NCBI GenBank assembly: GCA_030916685.1
Contig: JAUPWD010000077.1
Coordinates: 1 to 5,549, forward strand
DNA length: 5,549 bases
Source of the DNA: Patescibacteria group bacterium
Lineage (GTDB): Bacteria; Patescibacteria; Paceibacteria; Moranbacterales; UBA1568
Reading direction: 5' to 3'
Every line of letters begins with the position of its first letter. The first letter of the stretch is position 1. This document shows, in pieces, positions 1-5,149 of the stretch. The notes beneath the pieces were generated by a model. That model was not told the origin of the DNA. It did not search any database and was given only the letters and a program-made list of their open reading frames with translations. A program made the translations under genes and the position numbers.

Positions 1-176
<176 letters not shown>

Positions 177-199
177 TCCTCATGAAACTCATCATTCTT

Positions 200-1462
200 T
201 TACTTCTCCACTCTCCTGATATCCGCGCCGAGCTTTTTCAGTCGTTCCTCAATCCGTTCATAGCCGCGATCCACCTGATAGATATCCTCAATCACCGTTT
301 TTCCCGAAGCGCAGAGTGCGGCGATGATGAGAGCTGCTCCAGCACGAAGATCGAAGCTCTTGATCGTCGTCCCACGAAGTGACACTGGGCCACGGAAAAT
401 CACCTGATGCGGATTGAGCACGGTCGCCTGTCCGCCCATCTTCTGCAACTCCGGAACATAATTGAATCTCCCCACGAAAATCGTATCGAAAATAAGTGTC
501 TCCCCCTCTGCTTGCGTCGCAAGCACTCCAAACGGTGCCTGTACATCGGTCGGAATACCAGGATAGGTTCGCGCATCAATCTTTGCCACTGCCATCAATT
601 TCTCCGCGGGATGGACCGTAATCGAATCCTCCTTCATCGTAAATGAAACCCCGAATTCGCGCATCCGCTCCAGCACGAGGTCGAGATGATTCTCTCTTGC
701 GTGTCGGACGGTAATTTCACTTCCCGTCGCCGCACCAAGGATAAGAAATGTTGCCGCCTCATTATGATCAGGGATAATTTCGTGCTCCACGCCACGAAGC
801 TCCGGACATCCTTCGATGACGATCGTATGTGTCCCAAGTCCATCAATCTTCGCTCCCATTGTCTGCAGAAATTTCCCCAAGTCCTCCACGTGCGGTTCCG
901 CCGCTGCAATCTTAATCGTCGTTTTCCCCGGAAGCGCTGTCGCGAGCATCATGGCGATTTCAGTCGCCGTCACAGACATTTCCCGAAGTACGATCGTCGC
1001 CGAAGCGCGATTCGATGCATCGATTTCATATCCTTTCTCGATACCGGTCACCGTGACCCCGAGTTTCGTGAGTGCCTTCATGTGGGTCTCGACCGGACGA
1101 GCCCCGATCACGCATCCGCCCGGATGATACAGTTTGAATTTTTCAAATCGCGCAGAGAGCGATCCAAGGAGAAGGATAGAAGAACGGATCTTCTTCACGA
1201 GCTCGATGTTCATGCGGGATGGGTCGATATCCTTGGCGGTAATCGCGACGGTATGATCCCCTTGCCACTCCACGATCGCGCCCATGCTCTCGATGATCTC
1301 AAGCATTCGAAACACATCCTCGATACGAGGAATATTCTTCAAAATGCATGTCTCCGTCGTAAGGAGGGTTGCCGCGATGATCGGAGTCGCCGCATTCTTC
1401 AGCCCGGAAACCTCGATTTCTCCGGAAAGCTTTTTTCCGCCGATAATTTCAAATACTTCCAT
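200..1462 (-). CDS. murA: UDP-N-acetylglucosamine 1-carboxyvinyltransferase (MurA)
   Basis: MurA transfers enolpyruvate from PEP to UDP-GlcNAc, the first committed step of peptidoglycan precursor synthesis in the cytoplasm. The protein is 420 residues, the normal family length, and complete. Key residues are visible by alignment to E. coli MurA from memory: Lys22-Asn23 in the LKNAA motif, the catalytic loop HPGGCVIGARPVE with Cys117 and Arg122 (E. coli Cys115, Arg120), Asp306 in YPGIPTDVQ (E. coli Asp305), Arg373 in SFDLRAGAAL, and Arg399 in VDRGYERIEE. The catalytic Cys is present rather than the Asp seen in naturally fosfomycin-resistant forms. The start at 1462 places the MEVFEIIGGKKL segment where E. 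coli MurA begins; no Shine-Dalgarno precedes it. It has its own sigma70-like promoter (1495-1523) and is followed after 55 nt by mreB, making a small cell-wall unit. It ends in TAA. Confidence 0.98.
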   Translation of the reverse strand: MEVFEIIGGKKLSGEIEVSGLKNAATPIIAATLLTTETCILKNIPRIEDVFRMLEIIESMGAIVEWQGDHTVAITAKDIDPSRMNIELVKKIRSSILLLGSLSARFEKFKLYHPGGCVIGARPVETHMKALTKLGVTVTGIEKGYEIDASNRASATIVLREMSVTATEIAMMLATALPGKTTIKIAAAEPHVEDLGKFLQTMGAKIDGLGTHTIVIEGCPELRGVEHEIIPDHNEAATFLILGAATGSEITVRHARENHLDLVLERMREFGVSFTMKEDSITVHPAEKLMAVAKIDARTYPGIPTDVQAPFGVLATQAEGETLIFDTIFVGRFNYVPELQKMGGQATVLNPHQVIFRGPVSLRGTTIKSFDLRAGAALIIAALCASGKTVIEDIYQVDRGYERIEERLKKLGADIRRVEK

Positions 1463-1494
1463 AATGAATAATTCGTTTATTTTTTGACTTTCGC

Positions 1495-1523
1495 AGTATA
1501 GCGGAAAAGAGGCTATAAATCAA
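1495..1523 (-). promoter_or_regulatory. Sigma70-type promoter of murA(-mreB)
   Basis: On the minus strand TTGATT (1523-1518) is followed after exactly 17 bp by TATACT (1500-1495). That is 4/6 and 5/6 of the consensus hexamers. The expected start site near 1488 gives a leader of about 26 nt before the murA ATG. The -35 begins three bases after the U-tract of the preceding terminator, so the two signals are packed together. Confidence 0.78.
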
Positions 1524-1525
1524 TG

Positions 1526-1554
1526 AAAAAAATCCCTTTTAAAAGGGATTTTTT
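1526..1554 (-). terminator. Intrinsic terminator downstream of the CAP-domain gene
   Basis: A perfect 28-bp palindrome (1527-1554), centred between 1540 and 1541, has six A's, TCCC, and a T4/A4 centre. In the minus-strand RNA the stem is followed by a run of seven U's (1532-1526). It is the end of the structured 3' region of the CAP gene and directly precedes the murA promoter. The symmetry means it could also stop transcription on the plus strand. Confidence 0.82.
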
Positions 1555-1559
1555 CATAT

Positions 1560-1641
1560 GTCTGATATGTGTTTGAATCAGACCAAGGCGAAGAATATAA
1601 GCCTTGCTTGGGTGGAGCGGCCTCACAGCCAGCTCCTTTTT
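1560..1641 (+). ncRNA. Hairpin string ending in a plus-strand terminator (possible small RNA)
   Basis: Three hairpins sit nearly end to end. The first pairs GTCTGAT (1560-1566) with ATCAGAC (1577-1583). The second pairs CAAGGC (1584-1589) with GCCTTG (1601-1606). The third pairs GGAGC+GGC (1614-1621) with GCC+GCTCC (1628-1636), with one bulged A at 1631 and a CTCACA loop. The third is followed by TTTTT on the plus strand only, so it has the polarity of a plus-strand terminator, yet no plus-strand gene lies upstream. I found no good plus-strand promoter: TTGACT (1484-1489) and TATAAA (1514-1519) are 24 bp apart. The same stems would also form in the minus-strand 3' region of the CAP transcript. 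It matches no RNA family I can recognise. Confidence 0.4.
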
Positions 1642-1683
1642 GTGTTTGTATTTATTTTGTAATGTACCGGCATGGAATCGAGA

Positions 1684-1744
1684 GATTCCCTTGTGACGTT
1701 CTGACCTTTTTTATATGTGTATTTCAGAACGTCACAGGGAAATC
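1684..1744. repeat. Long imperfect inverted repeat just after the CAP gene
   Basis: The arm 1686-1704 (TTCCCTTGTGACGTTCTGA) pairs with 1724-1741, giving 18 base pairs with a single bulged T. After one more bulge at 1742, the GA at 1684-1685 pairs with 1743-1744. The loop is about 19 nt and A/T-rich. It starts 12 nt downstream of the CAP stop codon. There is no U-run after it on the minus strand, so it is not a classical terminator. A smaller hairpin, GGAATC-GAGA-GATTCC (1674-1689), uses part of the same left arm, so the two folds exclude each other. It could be an mRNA 3'-end stabiliser, a remnant of a small mobile element, or part of a larger RNA. Confidence 0.65.
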
Positions 1745-1756
1745 GCTCAAACGAGT

Positions 1757-2491
1757 TTACCACTTTCGCAAAGAGCGTTCATGCGTCGCGAGCATGAGCA
1801 CCACGAACAATCCTGACAACTGCGCGCCTGCAAAAAATATGAGGGCAAGGAGACGACCGGTATCGATTCTGTATTGCGCCGCGATATCCGAAAGAAATCC
1901 CGACACCGCACCGACCATACCGCCATTATTATCGGATGGAAGCGAAGCACCGAGCACCGACGGATACGATTTTGGACAAGCTCCATTTGCTTTTTTCGAA
2001 AGATCCACATCCTTCTCATCAGACAATTGCGTTCCGAACATCTGCACCGCGATAGTCGTCTGCTTCCCCTTCCATTCCATTTCACGTACCGCCAAACCAA
2101 TCTCGAGATATTTCGGGCTCATGATATTTTCACAATGCTTCTTGCTCTCCATCCATGCTCGATGCTCGAGAGCGGCATCACGGAAATGAATAGCGAGATT
2201 CTCTCCTGCATAGCGGTATTCATATTTCACACCACGAAACCAATCCCACGGAGTAACCCCTTTCGGTGAGGTATGGGAAAAATACTGTTCAGCTGCCATA
2301 TCATCCGCCTTGCCACTTGCGGCAGCATCCAATACGGAATTCCGATGCAGTGGGGACAATCCCGCCTGCTCGCGTTCCTGATTAACGAGAGTGATGATTT
2401 CAGCCGGAGTAATCGAAGCAAAAACTACCGATCCCTGGGAAAGGAAAACTGCGACGGAGACAAAGGCGATTGTAATGATTTTTTTGTTCAT
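1757..2491 (-). CDS. Secreted CAP/SCP-domain (YkwD-like) protein with C-terminal membrane anchor
   Basis: This is a 244-residue extracytoplasmic protein. Residues 1-25 form a signal peptide (basic MNKK, hydrophobic core, VFA just before the likely cleavage site). Residues about 31-155 are a CAP domain (PF00188 type): TLVNQEREQAGLSPL, YFSHTSPKGVTPWDWF, GENLAIHF, and ENIMSPKYLEIGLAV are the family blocks, with candidate site His at 73 and 110. A linker follows, then a single hydrophobic segment (about 213-235) and a short basic tail, so the domain should face outward, anchored at its C-terminus. CAP proteins of bacteria are poorly understood; an envelope or extracellular role is likely but no substrate can be named. 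I take ATG 2491 as the start. A GTG at 2551 would add 20 residues, but that stretch is encoded by a terminator hairpin and would bury the signal peptide. It has its own promoter (2575-2603) and an attenuator-like leader, and no Shine-Dalgarno. It ends in TAA. Confidence 0.9.
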   Translation of the reverse strand: MNKKIITIAFVSVAVFLSQGSVVFASITPAEIITLVNQEREQAGLSPLHRNSVLDAAASGKADDMAAEQYFSHTSPKGVTPWDWFRGVKYEYRYAGENLAIHFRDAALEHRAWMESKKHCENIMSPKYLEIGLAVREMEWKGKQTTIAVQMFGTQLSDEKDVDLSKKANGACPKSYPSVLGASLPSDNNGGMVGAVSGFLSDIAAQYRIDTGRLLALIFFAGAQLSGLFVVLMLATHERSLRKW

Positions 2492-2505
2492 ATTTTTGTT
2501 TCTGT

Positions 2506-2520
2506 GAGCCAAAGTGGCTC
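2506..2520 (-). other. Small hairpin in the CAP gene leader
   Basis: GAGCCA and TGGCTC pair around a 3-nt loop, ending 14 nt before the CAP start codon. It stands where a ribosome binding site would be expected, but no Shine-Dalgarno is present between it and the ATG. It immediately follows the leader terminator and could be part of the same regulatory fold. Confidence 0.5.
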
Positions 2521-2564
2521 TAACAAAGAAAAAACGGGTCCCACTGGGCACCCGTTTTCTTCAT
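2520..2564 (-). CDS. Possible 14-codon leader peptide overlapping the attenuator
   Basis: An ATG lies only a few nucleotides after the expected transcription start of the CAP promoter (near 2568) and opens a frame for MKKTGAQWDPFFLC, closed by TAG directly after the terminator U-run. The frame covers the whole terminator hairpin, so a translating ribosome would block its formation. It is not in frame with the CAP gene. There is no room for a ribosome binding site, so it would have to be translated as a near-leaderless message. Short frames occur by chance; the placement is what makes it worth listing. Confidence 0.28.
   Translation of the reverse strand: MKKTGAQWDPFFLC
2529..2558 (-). terminator. 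Intrinsic terminator between the CAP promoter and its gene (attenuator candidate)
   Basis: In minus-strand RNA a stem of 12 bp (AAAACGGGT then CCC, paired with GGG then ACCCGTTTT, one bulged G) closes on a 3-nt AGU loop and runs into six U's. Flanking bases CAAUGAA and UUCUUUG can extend the stem further. The U-run is longer on the minus strand than on the plus strand. It lies about 10 nt after the predicted start site and about 40 nt before the CAP ATG, which is the position of an attenuator rather than of an end-of-gene terminator. Confidence 0.82.
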
Positions 2565-2574
2565 TGATACATCA

Positions 2575-2603
2575 ATTATAGCATGGAAAAACTCTTTTGT
2601 CCA
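2575..2603 (-). promoter_or_regulatory. Strong sigma70-type promoter of the CAP-domain gene
   Basis: Minus-strand TGGACA (2603-2598, 5/6 of consensus) is followed after exactly 17 bp by a perfect TATAAT (2580-2575), preceded by TGC, an extended -10. The start site should be near 2568, giving a leader of about 77 nt that contains a terminator hairpin and a second small hairpin. The -35 begins about 15 nt after the U6 tract of the structured element behind trxB. Confidence 0.85.
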
Positions 2604-2618
2604 TCCCATCGTACATAC

Positions 2619-2759
2619 AAAAAATCCTATCAAGAATATGCTTGGGCGAATTTGAAGAAAAAAGCATGGTCTTTTCTATTCTGATAGAAAAGTTTTTTCT
2701 TCAACTTCAGGGAAATTTCGCTGGAAATTTACCGGCCCAAGCATATTGCTTGAGAGGAT
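2619..2759 (-). ncRNA. Structured RNA element downstream of trxB ending in U6
   Basis: A closing stem joins 2624-2647 to 2735-2759: ATCCT, TCAAG and ATATGCTTGGGC pair with GCCCAAGCATAT, CTTGA and AGGAT, 22 pairs interrupted by a 1/1 and a 1/2 mismatch. Inside it are two hairpins. One pairs 2652-2663 with 2693-2704 (TTGAAG and six A's, 12 bp) and, beyond a 7-nt bulge GCATGGT, 2671-2678 with 2685-2692 (8 bp) around a 6-nt loop. The other pairs 2710-2719 with 2724-2733 with one mismatch around a GCTG loop. In the minus-strand direction the closing stem runs straight into six U's (2624-2619). It begins 20 nt after the trxB stop. The whole is a three-way-junction shape with terminator. It may be the trxB 3' end, a processed small RNA, or a small inverted-repeat element. 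I do not recognise it as 6S, SRP, tmRNA or any riboswitch class. Confidence 0.62.
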
Positions 2760-2778
2760 ATTCAATTCATCAAATCTT

Positions 2779-3705
2779 CTACTTCACCTGATGACGGATA
2801 TAATCGTATGCCGAGAGCGCAGCCACGACACCGTCCCCCGCCGAAATATTGTTCTGTTTGTACGGAGCATCCGTCGCATCACCGGTCGCAAAAATTCCGA
2901 CTCGAGATGTCGACTTAGTGCGATGATCGATCATGATCTCGCCACGTTCATTAAGTTCGACGAGTCCCTTCACGAATTCCGTATTCGGCACCATACCGAT
3001 CTCCACGAAGACGCCGTCCGTCGGAAGATCAATCAACGTGTCATGGAGTTTGTCGAGATACCGGAGTCCCTCAAGCTTCGTCTCACCGAGAATCTCCTGT
3101 GGGAGGGCATTGTAGATGACCTTCACCTTTTCGGAAGCGAGAATTTTCTCCTGAGTGATGGCATCGCCCTTGAGCACATCCGAACGCACCATAAGCGTGA
3201 TGTCGGACGAGTATGGAAGGAGGTCTTCGACGGCTTCGAGTCCTGAGTTCCCTCCACCGACCACGACTGTCTTCTTGTTTCGGAAAAATGGCGCATCACA
3301 CGTAGAGCAGAATACTACTCCTTTTCCGACAAACTGCTCCTCACCGGGAATATCGAGATGCCGATGCCGTCCGCCGGTCGCGAGAATGATCGATTTCGTT
3401 TCATATGAAACATCATTCGTCGCTGAGACGATATAGTGACCATTGTGTTCGGCAATTCCCGATGCCTTCGCTCCGACGACGATCTCGATTCCCTCCTGCG
3501 CGCGCAAATGCTTCTCGAGCGACTGGGCGAATTCCCAACCGGGAATACTCACCGTTCCAATCCAATTTTCGATACCAGCGGACACCGTCGACTGTCCGCC
3601 GAAGCTCTCAGTCAAAAAAAGTGTCTTCATCTGCTTCCTCGTCGCATAAATCCCGGCAGCAATCCCACCTGGTCCCCCACCGATCACTATCACATCGTAT
3701 ATCAT
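2779..3705 (-). CDS. trxB: Thioredoxin reductase-like FAD/NAD(P)H disulfide oxidoreductase
   Basis: This cytoplasmic flavoenzyme should pass electrons from a nicotinamide cofactor through FAD to a CxxC disulfide and on to a thioredoxin-like partner. The protein is 308 residues, the usual low-molecular-weight TrxB length. The N-terminal FAD dinucleotide fold has GGGPGG at 9-14, ILATGG is at 107-112, and the redox pair Cys133-Cys136 is in CSTCDAPFF. The nicotinamide domain begins with VVVGGGNSGLEA at 147-158, and the FAD-closing motif GIFATGDAT with Asp276 is followed by PYKQ. The classical NADPH-binding HRRDxxRA segment is absent; the equivalent place reads LMVRSDVLKGD, and the surrounding blocks GVFVEIGMVPNT and PYKQ resemble the C-terminal half of AhpF. 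NADH use, or an AhpF-like role, is therefore possible; trxB is the nearest name rather than proof of partner. Start ATG 3705 gives the normal MIYDVIVIGGG opening, without a Shine-Dalgarno. It lies 103 nt downstream of gdh and ends in TAG. Confidence 0.9.
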   Translation of the reverse strand: MIYDVIVIGGGPGGIAAGIYATRKQMKTLFLTESFGGQSTVSAGIENWIGTVSIPGWEFAQSLEKHLRAQEGIEIVVGAKASGIAEHNGHYIVSATNDVSYETKSIILATGGRHRHLDIPGEEQFVGKGVVFCSTCDAPFFRNKKTVVVGGGNSGLEAVEDLLPYSSDITLMVRSDVLKGDAITQEKILASEKVKVIYNALPQEILGETKLEGLRYLDKLHDTLIDLPTDGVFVEIGMVPNTEFVKGLVELNERGEIMIDHRTKSTSRVGIFATGDATDAPYKQNNISAGDGVVAALSAYDYIRHQVK

Positions 3706-3721
3706 AATTTTCTATTTTCCG

Positions 3722-3796
3722 GTTGACGGGTTAACGAGTTCACGAGTTGAAAATTACTCCTCTCTCTATAACCCGTTAACTCGAAAACTCGTTAAC
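3722..3796. repeat. Inverted pair of 8-bp tandem arrays (GTTNACGR-like)
   Basis: Four 8-bp units run from 3722 to 3753 with the pattern GTTNACGR degrading at the last copy. The same kind of array lies in opposite orientation at 3765-3796. The arms 3730-3745 and 3781-3796 are complementary at 14 of 16 positions, so the gap between gdh and trxB can form a stem-loop with an A/T-rich and pyrimidine-rich loop. There is no U-run, so it is not an obvious intrinsic terminator, and I see no promoter for trxB in it. It fills most of the 103-nt gap. Confidence 0.8.
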
Positions 3797-3808
3797 TCAA
3801 TAATGAAT

Positions 3809-5044
3809 TTAATTCCTTCCTCTATCCTTCATCGCCTGCGCGACTCGCGAGACGGCGAGCGCATAGGCACCCAGCCTCACACTCGTATTATACCGCTCTT
3901 TCTCCTCCCAGACATCCCCAATCGCTTTCTCCATCTTTTCCTTCAATTTCACCCGGACATCTTCTTCGGTCCAGGCATAATTCATGGCATTCTGCACCTG
4001 CTCGAAATACGATACCGTCACCCCGCCCGCATTCGCGAGAATATCAGGGACGACCGTCACTCCCCGATCAAGGAGTATTGCCTCCGCTTCCGGCGTCGTC
4101 GGTCCATTGGCGATCTCGATGATCAATTTTGCCTGCACGAGATGCGCATTATCCTTGTGAATCGCGTTCTCTAGCGCAGCCGGAACGAGGATATCGGCCG
4201 GCACCGTGAGCACCGCTTCACTCGGCAATTTCTCGCAATCGATACATGTCTCGAGATTTCCAGTGATCTTCTTGTGCTCATCGATTTCCGGAATATTCAA
4301 ACCTTCGCTTCGATAAATCGTTGATTTGGAATCGGCAATGGCGACCACCTTGTATCCCGCGGCGAAAAGGAGTCTCGCGAGGTGTCCTCCTCCATTTCCG
4401 AATCCCTGAATCGCCACCGTCGCATTCTTCGGAAGATGCAATTTCTCCGCGGCTCTTTCCAAAACATAAAATGCTCCCTGCGCCGTCGCCGTATCACGAC
4501 CGAGCGACCCACCGATCGAAAGTGGCTTTCCCGTAATGACTCCCGGCGAGAGGTGTCCGAGCAGCTTCTCATATTCATCGAGCATCCATCCCATCACACG
4601 TCCATCCGTCGAGACATCTGGCGCCGGCACATCCGTCTCCGCACCGACGAGCGAAGCAATGGCCGCGATATACCCACGGGAGAGATTTTCTAATTCACGA
4701 GGAGAGAGCGATTTCGCATCCACGATCACGCCACCCTTGCCACCGCCGAGAGGGATATCCATCACGGCGGTCTTCCAGGTCATCCACATCGAAAGCGCCC
4801 TCACTTCATCAGCCGAAACATTCGGGTGAAAACGGATACCGCCCTTATACGGCCCACGGGCATTGTTGTGCTGGGAACGGAATCCGGTAAAGACCTTCGT
4901 CGTTCCATCGTCCATCCGGACCGGTATAGCGACTTCCAGAATGCGCTCCGGAACATTGAGGCGCGCGAAGATATTCGCATCGAGCTTGATCATGTCCTTC
5001 ACCTGTGCCAACTGCGACTGCGCTGATTGAAAGGGATTGGTCAT
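3809..5044 (-). CDS. gdhA: Glutamate dehydrogenase (Glu/Leu/Phe/Val dehydrogenase family)
   Basis: This catalyses reversible oxidative deamination of glutamate to 2-oxoglutarate and ammonia with NAD(P), linking carbon and nitrogen metabolism in the cytoplasm. At 411 residues it matches the short hexameric class. The substrate domain shows Lys67 in GPYKGGIRFHP, Lys91 in MTWKTAVMDIPLGG, the catalytic Lys103 in GGGKGG and Asp143 in PAPDVSTD. The Rossmann domain has GFGNGGGHLA at 214-223, then Asp238 at the end of the second strand (AIADSKSTIY), which leans towards NAD over NADP but is not decisive. The C-terminal blocks ANGPTTPEA, ILANAGGVTVSYFEQVQN (Ser345) and a closing helix are intact. GNGGG is slightly unusual where GNVGS or GNVGY is common. 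Leu or Phe dehydrogenase are alternatives, but the Lys-rich substrate pocket favours glutamate. Start ATG 5044 has no Shine-Dalgarno; 105 nt of low-complexity DNA separate it from csoR. It ends in TAA. Confidence 0.94.
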   Translation of the reverse strand: MTNPFQSAQSQLAQVKDMIKLDANIFARLNVPERILEVAIPVRMDDGTTKVFTGFRSQHNNARGPYKGGIRFHPNVSADEVRALSMWMTWKTAVMDIPLGGGKGGVIVDAKSLSPRELENLSRGYIAAIASLVGAETDVPAPDVSTDGRVMGWMLDEYEKLLGHLSPGVITGKPLSIGGSLGRDTATAQGAFYVLERAAEKLHLPKNATVAIQGFGNGGGHLARLLFAAGYKVVAIADSKSTIYRSEGLNIPEIDEHKKITGNLETCIDCEKLPSEAVLTVPADILVPAALENAIHKDNAHLVQAKLIIEIANGPTTPEAEAILLDRGVTVVPDILANAGGVTVSYFEQVQNAMNYAWTEEDVRVKLKEKMEKAIGDVWEEKERYNTSVRLGAYALAVSRVAQAMKDRGRN

Positions 5045-5047
5045 ATA

Positions 5048-5149
5048 CTAATTTTGAATAAATTAATTGTGAATTTTGAATCAATATCTTCATTCTCAAA
5101 TTCTGAAATTCGAAATTGATTCGAAATTCTAAATTCGAAATTAAAAATT
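5048..5149. repeat. Low-complexity A+T array with repeated ATTCGAAAT words
   Basis: The gap between csoR and gdh is built of overlapping short words. ATTCGAAAT, nearly palindromic, occurs three times at 5108-5116, 5119-5127 and 5133-5141, and TTTTGAAT occurs twice nearer the gdh start. The period is about 7-14 bp and the copies are imperfect. I see no convincing promoter or terminator for either neighbour, and no ribosome binding site for gdh. It is similar in style to the arrays after gdh and after murA. Confidence 0.6.

Noticed and set aside
686..1471. Plus-strand 261-codon open frame opposite murA
   Set aside because: It is the antisense shadow of a complete, motif-perfect murA; the translation is rich in Arg, His and Cys with no recognisable domain.
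1484..1519. Plus-strand promoter TTGACT...TATAAA for the 1560-1641 hairpin string
   Set aside because: The hexamers are 24 bp apart, well outside the usable 16-18 bp range.
1560..1744. Known RNA family (6S, SRP, tmRNA, RNase P, T-box or riboswitch) in the CAP-murA gap
   Set aside because: I looked for the hallmark conserved blocks of these classes and found none; only generic hairpins are seen.
1569..2189. Plus-strand 206-codon open frame
   Set aside because: It crosses a terminator and hairpins, then runs antisense to the CAP gene; no domain and no start signal.
2492..2551. GTG start at 2551 for the CAP gene
   Set aside because: The extra 20 codons are the terminator and second hairpin, and they would place a signal peptide internally.
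2597..2791. Plus-strand 64-codon open frame
   Set aside because: It lies wholly within the inverted-repeat element behind trxB; the sequence is explained by RNA stems, and there is no upstream signal.
2746..3246. Plus-strand 166-codon open frame
   Set aside because: Antisense to trxB, whose motifs are all intact; the product looks like an Arg/His-rich shadow translation.
5108..5141. CRISPR-like or iteron array from the ATTCGAAAT words
   Set aside because: Copies are only 9 bp, unevenly spaced by 11 and 14 bp, with no spacer-like unique sequence and no replication gene nearby.
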